Assembly (NCBI RefSeq): GCF_052118925.1
Contig: NZ_JBQKGG010000002.1
Location: 241,173 to 305,172, forward strand
Reading direction: 5' to 3'
DNA from: Lientehia sp934351765
Lineage (GTDB): Bacteria > Bacillota > Clostridia > Lachnospirales > Lachnospiraceae
Length of the DNA stretch: 64,000 bases
In this document: piece by piece, positions 35,985 to 45,274 of the stretch
How the letters are laid out: every line of letters starts with the position of its first letter
How positions within the stretch are numbered: position 1 is the first letter of the stretch
Position numbers and translations under genes: made by a program
The notes under the pieces: model-generated
Database searches by the model: none
Told to the model about the DNA's origin: nothing
The model's input: the letters and a program-made list of their open reading frames with translations, nothing else

Positions 35985-36248
35985 TTAACCCTTCAGCTTG
36001 CTTTCAATATAGACCTGCACCAGCTCTTCCAGGATCTCGTCCCGCTCCAGCTTTGTGATCAGACTTCTTGCACTGCCGTAGCTGGTAATATACGTCGGAT
36101 CTCCGGACATGATATAACCGACGATCTGATTGATCGGATTATATCCCTTTTCGCGGAGTGCCTCATAAACCCGCGCCAGAATCTCTCCGGCCTCCGGTCT
36201 GCCCTCCTGCGATGCACTGAAAAATTGTGTTCTGTGTATATCTCCCAT
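35985..36248 (-). CDS. IreB-family regulatory phosphoprotein
   Basis: An 87-residue DUF965 protein: GRPEAGEILARVYEALREKGYNPINQ, YIMSGDPTYITSYGSARSL, ITKLERDEILEELV. In Enterococcus, IreB is phosphorylated on threonine by the kinase IreK and affects cephalosporin resistance. The start at 36248 follows GGACG; an upstream in-frame ATG is less convincing. It is located just before ruvX. Confidence 0.9.
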   Translation of the reverse strand: MGDIHRTQFFSASQEGRPEAGEILARVYEALREKGYNPINQIVGYIMSGDPTYITSYGSARSLITKLERDEILEELVQVYIESKLKG

Positions 36249-36304
36249 TTTATTCACGTCCTTACATGCTTGTATTTCTATTTTATACCAAATCGAGGTA
36301 CCTA

Positions 36305-37666
36305 TCAAGAGGTTTTTTCTGCCCGCAGGATTCCGTCCGCCAGAACACCGCCAAGCTTTACCGAAAGTAACATTCCCGGCTTCAGCATTTCCTCTGTTTT
36401 TTCCTCTATGGGAACCGCCGCCTTTACATACTCCCTTGTAAAGCCAACCATATAAGGCTTCCCCTCGATCTCATGGATTTCTTCCAGTAAGATCTCTGTT
36501 TCTTTTCCATCATAAAAGCTCCGGAATTCCTCCGACAGCCGTTTTTCCAGGGCAAGTGCCAGATGGCTCCGCTTTGTCTTGATCTCTTCCCTTACCTGAC
36601 CGGACATGCCGGCCGCCTTGGTACCCTTTCGTACCGAGTATTTAAAAATATGCATTTCATAAAATCCGATCTTTTCCAGAAAGGAAAGGGTTTTCTGAAA
36701 TTCCTCCTCCGTCTCTGCCGGAAAGCCCACGATCACATCGGTGGTGATGGCCGGGTGCTTAAAATACTTCCGAAGGAGTGTACAGGCTTCTTCATACTCT
36801 GCCGTGGTATAATGGCGGTTCATGCGCTTTAAAGTCAGATCGCAGCCGCTCTGGAGAGACAGATGAAAATGCGGACAGAATTCCGGGATCTCCGAGATCG
36901 CAGCCGCAAACTCCTCTGTAATGATCCGTGGCTCCAGAGAGCCAAGCCGGACCCGCGCGATTCCCGGAATCGCAGCCACCGACCGGATCACCTCCAGCAG
37001 TGCCGTTCCATCCAGTCCTGCCGGCGGATGCTCCAGAAAATCCTTTCCGTAGGACGATAAATGAATTCCCGTCAGGACTACCTCTTTATAGCCCTGAGCT
37101 GCGAGATTCTCCACCTCTGATAAAATATCCGAAAGTGCCCGGCTCCGGATCCGTCCCCGCATATAGGGAATGATGCAGTAGGAGCAAAACTGATTGCAGC
37201 CGTCCTGGATCTTGATAAAGGCTCTCGTATGCTCCGCCGTCCGCTTTAAGGTCATCCGCTCATATTTGCTGGCATGAGACAGATCCACTACTGCCTGCTC
37301 CGGCTCCGGATCCTCAAAAAATGTCTTCAGAAGCTCCGGGAGTCTTGCCTTCTGGTTATTGCCGATGACCAGATCGGCATCCCCCCGCTCCAGGATCTCC
37401 TTTGCCGATCCCTGAACATAACAGCCTGCTGCCACGATCACAGCATCGGGATTCTGCTTCTTTGCCCGATGGAGCATCTGTCTGGATTTCCGGTCTGCCA
37501 TGTTGGTCACACTGCAGGTATTGATCAGATAGACATCTGCCTTTTCCTCAAAGGGTACCAGTTCATAGCCATGCTCCTCCAGAAGCTGCCCCATCGCCTC
37601 AGTCTCATAGGCATTGACCTTGCAGCCCAGATTATGAAGCGCTGCCTTTCGTTTTTTCTGTTCCAT
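36305..37666 (-). CDS. mtaB: tRNA t6A37 methylthiotransferase MtaB
   Basis: A 453-residue radical-SAM enzyme that adds a methylthio group to N6-threonylcarbamoyladenosine 37. Order: the MTTase domain with cysteines in LHNLGCKVNAYETEAMG, INTCSVTN and VAAGCYVQGS; the radical-SAM triad CNQFCSYCIIPY; and a TRAM domain at the C-terminus. LGCKVN rather than MiaB's pattern marks MtaB. The start at 37666 follows AAGGAG. Confidence 0.92.
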   Translation of the reverse strand: MEQKKRKAALHNLGCKVNAYETEAMGQLLEEHGYELVPFEEKADVYLINTCSVTNMADRKSRQMLHRAKKQNPDAVIVAAGCYVQGSAKEILERGDADLVIGNNQKARLPELLKTFFEDPEPEQAVVDLSHASKYERMTLKRTAEHTRAFIKIQDGCNQFCSYCIIPYMRGRIRSRALSDILSEVENLAAQGYKEVVLTGIHLSSYGKDFLEHPPAGLDGTALLEVIRSVAAIPGIARVRLGSLEPRIITEEFAAAISEIPEFCPHFHLSLQSGCDLTLKRMNRHYTTAEYEEACTLLRKYFKHPAITTDVIVGFPAETEEEFQKTLSFLEKIGFYEMHIFKYSVRKGTKAAGMSGQVREEIKTKRSHLALALEKRLSEEFRSFYDGKETEILLEEIHEIEGKPYMVGFTREYVKAAVPIEEKTEEMLKPGMLLSVKLGGVLADGILRAEKTS

Positions 37667-37847
37667 GGGAATCTCCTTTATAGTTTGAAGCAAATTTACA
37701 CATGCATTTTATCCAATACTTCCGTTCGCTCTCTTGACTTTTCTTCGGTTTCTGTCTAGTATTATAGTAAGCCGAAATGATCCCTTACAGATTCATTTTC
37801 TGATCACCGGGATCTTTCTGATATAGAGGAAGGGAGAATGTATTTCA

Positions 37848-38084
37848 ATGAAAACTGTTCAGATTTCTTTAAACTCCATCGATAAGGTAAAGTCTTTTGT
37901 CAACGACCTTACAAAGTACGATTATGATTTCGACCTGGTATCCGGCCGTTACGTGATCGACGCAAAATCCATTATGGGAATTTTCAGCCTGGATCTTTCC
38001 AAGCCCATCGATCTGAATATTCATGCCGATGACAACATGGACGCTATTCTGGAAACCTTAAAGCCTTATCTGATCAAGGAATAA
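37848..38084 (+). CDS. HPr-like protein without the catalytic histidine
   Basis: A 78-residue protein of the HPr fold. The serine-46 region of HPr is kept (VIDAKSIMGIFSLDL), but the active-site His15 region reads SIDKVKSFVNDL with no His. It cannot carry phosphate in the PTS, while phosphorylation by HPr kinase at the Ser is possible, as in Bacillus Crh. A role in carbon control is inference. GAAGGGAG precedes the ATG, and the gene is monocistronic with its own terminator. Confidence 0.8.
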   Translation: MKTVQISLNSIDKVKSFVNDLTKYDYDFDLVSGRYVIDAKSIMGIFSLDLSKPIDLNIHADDNMDAILETLKPYLIKE

Positions 38085-38112
38085 GCCTTTAAACGTTTTA
38101 AGCTGTTGTCTG

Positions 38113-38142
38113 AAAAGCCGCGCCGGTCCGGTGCGGCTTTTT
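38113..38142 (+). terminator. Intrinsic terminator of the HPr-like gene
   Basis: GCCGCGCC (38117-38124) pairs with GGTGCGGC (38130-38137), including one G-U, followed by TTTTT. A run of As on the other side makes it usable for the convergent thiI gene too. Confidence 0.85.
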
Positions 38143-38154
38143 ATATTACAGCAT

Positions 38155-39351
38155 CTACTGAATCTTAATAATTTCCCGTCCTTCGATGGCAGTCTTCAGC
38201 ATCTCATCGATCTTCTCCTGAAGCTTTTCTTCAGAACGGCGGATAATCTTCAAATTGGGTTTTGTTACGGGATGCTTTGCAACAAAGATCGTACAGCAGT
38301 CCTCAAAGGGCTGGATCGAGGTCTCGAAGGTATCGATCTTCTGGGCAATCTCCACGATGTCCTGCTTGTCAAAGCCGATAACCGGACGGAATACCGGCAT
38401 CGTACATACTTCGTTGGTACAGGCAAGACTGGGAAGCGTCTGGCTGGCCACCTGGCCGATGCTCTCTCCCGTGATCAGGCCAAGGCAGCCGTTCTCCTCG
38501 GCAATCGCCTCTGCAATCCGCATCATATAACGGCGCATGATGATCGTCAGCTCCTCATGAGGGCACTGATCGTAAATATAAAGCTGGATATCCGTGAAGT
38601 TGATCACATGAAGATCCATGGGACCGGCATAGCGGGAAACCAGCCTGGCCAGATCCACCACCTTCTGCTTTGCACGCTCGCTGGTATAGGGCGGCGCATG
38701 GAAATAAACTGCATCGATCTTTACGCCGCGCTTTGCCACCATCCAGCCCGCCACCGGACTGTCAATACCGCCGGATAACAGAAGCATGGCCTTACCGGCT
38801 GTTCCCACCGGCATGCCTCCGGGGCCGGGAATGATCCTGGAATACAGATTGATCCGGTCACGAAGCTCCACATAGAAAAACACATCAGGCTCATGGACAT
38901 CCACGGAAAGGGTCGGGAATGCGTCCAGAATCGCCTCGCCCAGATCAGCATTGACCTCATTGGACTCCATAGGAAACTTCTTGTTGGCCCGCTTGGTCTG
39001 TACCTTAAAGGTAAAGTTTCCTTCCGGATGGACCTTTTTGATATAATCAATGACACGTTCTCTGATATCCTCAAAGCCGTTGTCATCAAACTGCACCATA
39101 GGGCAGATCCCGGCGATTCCGAATACATGCTGAAGCTTTTCCACCACCTCATCAAAATCAAAGGCAGCGCCTGCTTCCACATAAACACGGCCATTTTCCT
39201 TTCTTACGGTAAAATCACCTTCGGTATCCCGCAGGGCAAAGCGGATCTGCTTTAACAGTGCATCCTCGAACAGATACCGGTTCTTTCCCTTAATCCCGAT
39301 CTCCGCATATTTAATCAAGAACGCATGAAACAAATTGTCATGTGCAAACAT
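38155..39351 (-). CDS. thiI: tRNA 4-thiouridine synthase ThiI
   Basis: A 398-residue sulfurtransferase: N-terminal ferredoxin-like and THUMP domains (AFLIKYAEIGIKGKNRYLFED), then the PP-loop ATPase (LLSGGIDSPVAGWM). It makes s4U8 in tRNA and may supply sulfur for thiamine. There is no rhodanese domain, as usual in Firmicutes. A cysteine desulfurase gene lies directly upstream on the same strand, so the pair works as sulfur donor and acceptor. GGAGGAAA precedes the ATG and overlaps the end of the upstream gene region. Confidence 0.92.
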   Translation of the reverse strand: MFAHDNLFHAFLIKYAEIGIKGKNRYLFEDALLKQIRFALRDTEGDFTVRKENGRVYVEAGAAFDFDEVVEKLQHVFGIAGICPMVQFDDNGFEDIRERVIDYIKKVHPEGNFTFKVQTKRANKKFPMESNEVNADLGEAILDAFPTLSVDVHEPDVFFYVELRDRINLYSRIIPGPGGMPVGTAGKAMLLLSGGIDSPVAGWMVAKRGVKIDAVYFHAPPYTSERAKQKVVDLARLVSRYAGPMDLHVINFTDIQLYIYDQCPHEELTIIMRRYMMRIAEAIAEENGCLGLITGESIGQVASQTLPSLACTNEVCTMPVFRPVIGFDKQDIVEIAQKIDTFETSIQPFEDCCTIFVAKHPVTKPNLKIIRRSEEKLQEKIDEMLKTAIEGREIIKIQ

Positions 39352-39352
39352 G

Positions 39353-40507
39353 CTATTTCCTCCTGTATCGTCTCAGTACCGGCAGAAGCTCGGAAAGCAT
39401 CTGCGCACAGTACCGGATCTCTTCCTCTGTGGTAAATATGCTGAAGCTGAATCGCAGCGTAGAATCCAGAAGCTCCCGTTCCACACCGATTCCGCGGAGG
39501 GTTCCGCTTACCGCCGGGTGGTTGGAGGAGCAGGCCGAACCGGAGGACACATAAATCCCCCGCTCCTCCAGGGCGTGGAGAAGCACCTCGCTTCTCACTC
39601 CCGCAAAGCTCACACTCACCACATGGGGCGCGCTCTGCTCATCGGTCAGTCCATTGATCTTCGTCTCCGGAAGCTCCTGCACAAGTTTTACAAATTCTTT
39701 TTTAATCTCATACATCCGGGCGATCTTCGCCTCATGATCCTCATAGATCTTCTCCGCTGCCACACCAAGCCCGGCAATTCCCGGAACATTATGCGTTCCG
39801 GAGCGCATGCCCTTCTGCTGGCCGCCGCCGTAGACAACCGGAACAATCTTCGTTCCGTCCTTGATATATAAAAAGCCGACGCCCTTGGGGCCGTGGATCT
39901 TGTGACTGCTCACCGAAAGCAGATCGATATGCTCCTTTTTCGGATTGATCCGGTATTTTCCGTATGCCTGGATCGCATCTACATGAAAAATCGTTTTCGG
40001 ATTTTTCCGTTTGATCAGCGCACCGATCTCCTCGATGGGATTCACCGATCCGACCTCGTTGTTGACGTACATCACCGAAACCAGCGTGGTCTCCTCATCG
40101 ATGGCTGCCTCCAGCTCCTTTTCTTTCAGATGACCGTTTTCATCCACAGGGATATAGCTTACACGATATCCCTCTTCCTCCAGATAGCCAAATACATTGT
40201 AAACCGAGGCATGTTCGATGGTTGATGTAATAATATGCTTTCCTGCCCGCCGGTTTGCTCTGGCCGCACCGATGATGGCCATGTTGTTGGACTCGGTCCC
40301 GCCGGAGGTAAACACGATCTCCGAAGGCTTCGCCTTCAGGGTCCTTGCAATTCTCTCCGCCGCCGCCTTTACATACTGCTCGGCTTCCATGCCTTTTTTA
40401 TGAAGAGAGGACGGATTTCCATAGTCCTCCATCATGGTCTTTACCACAATATCCCTTACCTCAGGGAGCGCCACTGTCGTGGCCGAATTATCCAGATATG
40501 CTTCCAT
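39353..40507 (-). CDS. Cysteine desulfurase (NifS/IscS family)
   Basis: A 384-residue PLP enzyme that takes sulfur from cysteine. Marks are YLDNSATTVALPEV, FTSGGTESNNMAI, the PLP lysine in SVSSHKIHGPKG, and the active Cys in SSGSACSSNHP. Its position next to thiI argues for a dedicated donor for 4-thiouridine, like NifZ in Bacillus. Confidence 0.92.
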   Translation of the reverse strand: MEAYLDNSATTVALPEVRDIVVKTMMEDYGNPSSLHKKGMEAEQYVKAAAERIARTLKAKPSEIVFTSGGTESNNMAIIGAARANRRAGKHIITSTIEHASVYNVFGYLEEEGYRVSYIPVDENGHLKEKELEAAIDEETTLVSVMYVNNEVGSVNPIEEIGALIKRKNPKTIFHVDAIQAYGKYRINPKKEHIDLLSVSSHKIHGPKGVGFLYIKDGTKIVPVVYGGGQQKGMRSGTHNVPGIAGLGVAAEKIYEDHEAKIARMYEIKKEFVKLVQELPETKINGLTDEQSAPHVVSVSFAGVRSEVLLHALEERGIYVSSGSACSSNHPAVSGTLRGIGVERELLDSTLRFSFSIFTTEEEIRYCAQMLSELLPVLRRYRRK

Positions 40508-40515
40508 AGCTTCCT

Positions 40516-41253
40516 CTACTTTTCCAGCTGCAGCATCAGCGCCGCCAAAAGCGCCATGCCTGCCGTTTCCGTCCGCAGGATCCGCCGTCCCAGCGTAATG
40601 GGACAGAAGCCCCGCTCCTTTGCATATGCCACTTCCTCGTCCTCAAAGCCGCCTTCCGGCCCGATGAACACGGCCGTTCTGGTCCCCGGCTTCACGCCTG
40701 CGAGAACCTGCTTTGTATAAGCCATTCCTTCGGCATTCTCATAGGGGAACAGCTTACAGTCAAAATCTGCCGCTGCATCCACTGCTTCCTTAAAGGTCAT
40801 CACCGGAGCCACCTCCGGGATCACCGTCCGCTTGGACTGCTTGGCCGCACTTTCCGAAATGGCATTCCATCGGCGTACCTTGGCCTCCGCCTTTTTCGCA
40901 TCCAGCTTCACTACGCAGCGCTTCGATGCCACCGGAATGATCCGGCTGATTCCAAGCTCCACATTTTTCTGCACTACCAGCTCCATCTTGTCACCCTTGG
41001 GCAGGCACTGGAACAGCACGATCTGAGCCGGAAGCTCCGTTCCGTCCTCGTCCTTTTCCAGCAGCTCCACATGGACACCGTCCTCGGAAAACGCCTCGAT
41101 GCGGCAGTTATAGCAGAGAGACGCACCGTCACTGATCCGGAGCTTATCCCCCTGCTTTAACCGCAGTACATTTTTAATATGATTCACATCAGAACCGGTG
41201 ATCCGTGCTTCCTTCTCTCCGATCTGATCGTGATCCACAAAAAACAGATACAT
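40516..41253 (-). CDS. rsmE: 16S rRNA m3U1498 methyltransferase
   Basis: A 245-residue SPOUT methyltransferase with an N-terminal PUA-like domain. Motifs are SDVNHIKNVLRLKQGD, LFQCLPKGDKMELVVQKNVELG and FIGPEGGFEDEEV, plus LGRRILRTETAGMALLAAL at the knot. It follows prmA by three bases on the same strand, a common pairing. Confidence 0.94.
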   Translation of the reverse strand: MYLFFVDHDQIGEKEARITGSDVNHIKNVLRLKQGDKLRISDGASLCYNCRIEAFSEDGVHVELLEKDEDGTELPAQIVLFQCLPKGDKMELVVQKNVELGISRIIPVASKRCVVKLDAKKAEAKVRRWNAISESAAKQSKRTVIPEVAPVMTFKEAVDAAADFDCKLFPYENAEGMAYTKQVLAGVKPGTRTAVFIGPEGGFEDEEVAYAKERGFCPITLGRRILRTETAGMALLAALMLQLEK

Positions 41254-41255
41254 GG

Positions 41256-42215
41256 CTAACCTCTCTTTTTTGCTGTAACGGATACCCAGTCATTCTGATG
41301 CGTGATCTCCAGAATCTCCCAGTCACTGTTGGCCGCAAAAGCGTCCTTTACATCCTCCTCCTTGGTATTGATGATTCCGGAGGTGATAAAGATTCCGCCC
41401 GGCTTCAGATGCCGTGCCGCCTCGCCCTGAAGCATGATGATGACCGGCGCCAGAATATTCGCCACCACGATATCATAACAGCCAAGCCCTGCTGCCTTCT
41501 GGATCTCCTCATCATCAATGATATTGCCCTGAACCAGACCAAAGTCTGCTTCGCTGATTCCGTTCACCTCAGCATTTTCTCTGGCCGCGGTAATGGCATT
41601 CTCGTCCAGATCTGTTCCGAATGCACTGCCTGCCCCCAGCTTCAGTGCCGCAATGGCAAGGATCCCGCTTCCGGTTCCAACATCCAGTACCCTGTCTCCA
41701 TGCTTCAGATACTTCTGGATCTGGCGGATGCACAGCTGCGTTGTCTCATGGGAGCCTGTTCCGAATGCGGTTCCGGGATCGATTTCGATCATCAGCTTAT
41801 CCTTATGCTCCTCCGGTACTTCCTCCCAGGTGGGCTTGATCAGAATCTGATCGACCGTAAAGGGGTGGAAATACTGCTTCCAGTTGTTGACCCAGTCCTT
41901 GTCCTCAGTTTCTTCACAGGTAATGGTTCCCTCACCCACATTGGTGAACAGGCGAAGCTCCGAAAGTCCTTCCTGAACTCCGGCCAGAATTGCCGCCTCG
42001 TCCGCATCCATTTCCAGATAAAAGGACACCGACGCGGTTCCGTCATCGGGCGGGAGCTCCGGAAGAATGTCAATAAACATTCCCTTGGTATCCTCATCGG
42101 TCAGCGGCACATTGTCCTGAATCTCGATGCCCTCCACGCCCTGCTCCTCCAGCATACTGCTGATCAGATCGATGGCTTCTGTTGTTGTCTCAATGGTATA
42201 TTTTTTCCATTTCAT
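41256..42215 (-). CDS. prmA: Ribosomal protein L11 methyltransferase
   Basis: A 319-residue SAM-dependent enzyme trimethylating L11. Motifs are AFGTGSHETTQLCIRQIQKYL, VLDVGTGSGILAIAALKLGA (motif I), and DIVVANILAPVIIML (post-motif NI). The start at 42215 follows AGGAGGAAGG. An upstream in-frame ATG is ignored. Confidence 0.94.
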   Translation of the reverse strand: MKWKKYTIETTTEAIDLISSMLEEQGVEGIEIQDNVPLTDEDTKGMFIDILPELPPDDGTASVSFYLEMDADEAAILAGVQEGLSELRLFTNVGEGTITCEETEDKDWVNNWKQYFHPFTVDQILIKPTWEEVPEEHKDKLMIEIDPGTAFGTGSHETTQLCIRQIQKYLKHGDRVLDVGTGSGILAIAALKLGAGSAFGTDLDENAITAARENAEVNGISEADFGLVQGNIIDDEEIQKAAGLGCYDIVVANILAPVIIMLQGEAARHLKPGGIFITSGIINTKEEDVKDAFAANSDWEILEITHQNDWVSVTAKKRG

Positions 42216-42232
42216 TGTAAACCTTCCTCCTG

Positions 42233-43606
42233 TTACATGGAGATCCATCCGAATGCGTTTGCCACAGAGCTTAATAAAATGATTGCCGCAAAGATCGGAC
42301 AGAGATATTTGATCATGAAATTAAAAATCCTCTTCCGCTTAAAAGCTCCGCCCTCCAGGGTCACCTCTTCTTCGATTTTCTTTACTCCCATCACACGGGA
42401 TACCAGCAGGCAGGTGGCAATAGCCGCAATGGGCATCATCACGGAGTTCGTCAGAAAATCAAAGAAATCCAGAAACTGCATGCCGATGATCTTCACCATG
42501 GCAAGGGGGCCATAGCCCAGGGACGACAGCGTCCCCAGTGCCAGCATGATCACGCCGACAATTACGGTTGCCTTCTTTCTTCCCCAGTGAAGCTCGTCCT
42601 GAAATGTGGAAACTGCACTTTCCGTCAGGGCAATGGAGCTGGTGAGCGCCGCGCAGAGCACCAGTACAAAGAACATAATTCCGACCACGGTTCCCAGTCC
42701 CATGCTGGCAAACACCTTGGGAATCGTAATAAACATCAGAGACGGTCCGGCCTGAAGGGTATCGGGATCTCCGCTGGAAAATGCAAACACCGCCGGAATG
42801 ATCATGAGTCCGGCCATGACAGCGATCGCCGTATCAAACACCTCCACCTGCTTTGTAGAGGTTTCGATCGATATTTCCTTCTTCATATAAGAGCCAAAGG
42901 TCACCAGGATCCCCATGGCGATGGATAGAGAATAAAACATCTGTCCCATGGCCGCCACAACGGTCATCCAGGAGAAATTCTTTACATTGGGCACCAGAAA
43001 ATACTTCACACCCTCCAGGGCCCCCGGTCTTGTAATGGAATAAACGGCAATGATCACCGATAACACCACCAGCACCGGCATCATAAACTTGGAGACCCGC
43101 TCCACGCCGTTTCGCACACCGGCATAAATAATTCCCACAGTCAGAAGTGCAAAGATCACAAAACAGATCTCTGTAGATACACCATTGGAAATAAACGCGC
43201 CGAAATAGCCGTCTGCGGCCAGCGCTGCGCCGTTTCCACGGACATACTCCGCCAGATACTTGATCACCCAGCCGCCGATCACGGAATAGTAGGGTACGAT
43301 CAGGATCGGAATGATGGCATTGATCCAGCCGCCAAAGGACAGAAACCCATTCTTTCCGAATCTGGCAAACGCCCCTACCGGGCTTTTTCTCGTCATACGT
43401 CCCAGTGCCGTCTCCGCTACAATCATGGTATATCCGAAGGTCAGTGCCAGAATGATATATACCAGTAAAAAGATCCCTCCTCCGTACTTGGCCGCAAGAT
43501 ACGGGAATCTCCAGATATTTCCCAGCCCTACTGAGGCTCCTGCCGCCGACAGCACAAATCCCAGTTTGCCGGAAAAGGTACTTCTGTGATGATGATGCTT
43601 TTCCAT
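42233..43606 (-). CDS. Neurotransmitter:sodium symporter (NSS) family transporter
   Basis: A 457-residue membrane protein with about 11-12 helices. The family signature is LGFVLSAAGASVGLGNIWRFPYL, including the unwound helix 1 that binds sodium and substrate. Bacterial members usually move amino acids such as Trp, Ala or Met; the substrate is not readable. The start at 43606 follows GAGAGG; the N-terminal HHHH is natural to this start. It is probably monocistronic. Confidence 0.9.
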   Translation of the reverse strand: MEKHHHHRSTFSGKLGFVLSAAGASVGLGNIWRFPYLAAKYGGGIFLLVYIILALTFGYTMIVAETALGRMTRKSPVGAFARFGKNGFLSFGGWINAIIPILIVPYYSVIGGWVIKYLAEYVRGNGAALAADGYFGAFISNGVSTEICFVIFALLTVGIIYAGVRNGVERVSKFMMPVLVVLSVIIAVYSITRPGALEGVKYFLVPNVKNFSWMTVVAAMGQMFYSLSIAMGILVTFGSYMKKEISIETSTKQVEVFDTAIAVMAGLMIIPAVFAFSSGDPDTLQAGPSLMFITIPKVFASMGLGTVVGIMFFVLVLCAALTSSIALTESAVSTFQDELHWGRKKATVIVGVIMLALGTLSSLGYGPLAMVKIIGMQFLDFFDFLTNSVMMPIAAIATCLLVSRVMGVKKIEEEVTLEGGAFKRKRIFNFMIKYLCPIFAAIILLSSVANAFGWISM

Positions 43607-43873
43607 AATAAATCTGTTCCTCTCACATTTTTTCTTCATTATTTTATGATACACAAGGAACAGTTTAACATAGGAACGGATGGAATGCAAGGAGGTGAAC
43701 CGTTCCAATGCTGTTTTTCACACCGAATCGGTATATCGCTGCTTAGGGCGACTTACCTTTCGCGGCTCCACTTCTTATATGATTTCTTTACAGCCTCCGC
43801 CAATTCTTAACGCTTCCTTGGCATCTGTTTCGCCCCAGGCGTTGTATAATATAGACAGGAAGAAGGTGATTTT

Positions 43874-43978
43874 ATGTTATGCATAATTCTTGTGGGGCTT
43901 GTGGCGGTTCTTGTAACTGCAAAGATAGGAATTCCGCTGTTGCTCTGCCTGAAAGAGCTTAATAAAGAAACCGATTGA
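43874..43978 (+). CDS. Possible small membrane peptide (34 aa) with own terminator
   Basis: A frame starting MLCIILVGLVAVLVTAK gives one membrane helix and a short tail (LKELNKETD). TATAAT at 43845-43850, AGAAGG before the ATG and a strong terminator at 43997-44035 frame a transcript of about 170 bases. A second frame (ATG 43879) reads MHNSCGACGGSCNCKDR and is an alternative. The rest of the gap 43607-43873 shows no recognised gene. Confidence 0.4.
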   Translation: MLCIILVGLVAVLVTAKIGIPLLLCLKELNKETD

Positions 43979-45254
43979 TTTTCAATGGAAGCTCCGCCGG
44001 AACCGCCACCTCAAAGGCGGTTCCGGTTTCTTTTTCGCTTCGAACAGAGATCCTTCCCTTATGGACGGAAACGATTTCTTTTGCAATGGCAAGACCCAGA
44101 CCGTAGCCGCCGGCTTCCCGGCTTCTTGACGCATCGCCGCGGTAGAACCGTTCAAATAAATGCACCTGCATTTCCTTTTCGATATAGCTTCCCGTATTGT
44201 GAACCGTAAGCTTCACCTGATTTTTCACCGGCTCCAGAGCCACGGTAATAGTACCGCCCGGCTCGGAATATTTGCAGGCGTTGTCGATGAGGATCACCAG
44301 AAGCTGCTTTAACTTTTCCGGATCTCCGTTTACAAACAGATCCGGTGTGATCTTCGTATCCAGCATTTTCTTCTGCTCAAAAACCACTGACTCAAAGCCG
44401 AGAGCTGCGCTCCATGCAAGATCGCTGATGTTCAGCCGCTCCATATGAAGCTTTCCGGTCCCGGCATCCGCCCGTGCCAGCTCCAGCATATCCTCCACCA
44501 GCCGCTTCATGCGGACTGCCTCTTCTTTTGTATTCTCCACCCATTTTTCCTGCTGCTCGATGGTGTCCTCTTTATGACGCTGTAAGATCCCGATATTGGC
44601 AAGGATCACCGTCAGAGGAGTTTTTAATTCATGGGAGGCGTCTGCCACAAACTGCCGTTCCCGCTCCCAGGAGCGCTGTACCGGCCCCACGACCCACCTG
44701 GCCAGCCAGAGACTGATGAAGAAAAAGACCAGAAGGCTTCCCATTCCCACCAGAAGCAGGATCACCGCCAGACGGCGTATGGTCGTCAGCTCATCACTGC
44801 GGTCCATGAACACCAGCCTGATTCCCCGTTCGTCAGTCCGTTTCATGTAGCGCAGTCCCATGGAGGACAGGATTCCGCTGTCCTTTCCTGTTTCCATGCA
44901 GGTTTCTGCCAGTTCTTTGGCTTCCTCTTCTTCAATCTCAAGACTGTCCGCCCCGATGATCTCTTCCACATCGCCATTCGCATCGAGCCGGATCAGAAAA
45001 ACGCTGCTCTCGCGGGGATCCTCCAGATTAAAGGGGCGGCCGCCCGGCGGTGCATTATCTCCGGTCTGCTCCGTTTTTCCGTCCGCTGGCCGTTCCCCCG
45101 GCTGAGGCTCCAGCTTCTGCTCCATCAAAATCTCGCTTTCCTTTGCAAGCTGCCGGCTGTTGATCACCATGACCGAGGAAAAGGTCACCAGAAGGGCGAT
45201 ACTCACCAGAAGCATATTGACCAGGATAAATTTTCGCTTCAGTTTCCGGATCAT
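43959..45254 (-). CDS. Membrane sensor histidine kinase
   Basis: A 431-residue kinase. It has an N-terminal helix (~12-32), an extracytoplasmic sensor (~33-165, acidic and proline-rich), a second helix (~168-190), a HAMP-like linker, the H-box FVADASHELKTPLTVILANIG, and an ATPase domain with ILIDNACKYSEPGG (N-box) and GGYGLGLAIAKEI (G-box). It pairs with the OmpR-type regulator directly upstream (20 bp). The signal is unknown. Its last codons carry an antisense terminator (43997-44035). Confidence 0.9.
   Translation of the reverse strand: MIRKLKRKFILVNMLLVSIALLVTFSSVMVINSRQLAKESEILMEQKLEPQPGERPADGKTEQTGDNAPPGGRPFNLEDPRESSVFLIRLDANGDVEEIIGADSLEIEEEEAKELAETCMETGKDSGILSSMGLRYMKRTDERGIRLVFMDRSDELTTIRRLAVILLLVGMGSLLVFFFISLWLARWVVGPVQRSWERERQFVADASHELKTPLTVILANIGILQRHKEDTIEQQEKWVENTKEEAVRMKRLVEDMLELARADAGTGKLHMERLNISDLAWSAALGFESVVFEQKKMLDTKITPDLFVNGDPEKLKQLLVILIDNACKYSEPGGTITVALEPVKNQVKLTVHNTGSYIEKEMQVHLFERFYRGDASRSREAGGYGLGLAIAKEIVSVHKGRISVRSEKETGTAFEVAVPAELPLKINRFLY
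43997..44035 (+). terminator. Strong + strand terminator inside the kinase 3' coding end
   Basis: CCGGAACCGCC (43997-44007) pairs perfectly with GGCGGTTCCGG (44016-44026) across an 8-base loop, followed by TTTCTTTTT. It lies within codons of the minus-strand kinase gene but points along the + strand. Confidence 0.8.
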
Positions 45255-45274
45255 ACGCCCTCCGTTTCAATCTT

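Noticed and set aside
43680..43870. Possible small RNA or reverse peptide (YNAWGETDAKEALR) near the sodium symporter
   Set aside because: The sequence is open in one reverse frame but has no start or ribosome site, and no RNA class could be matched.
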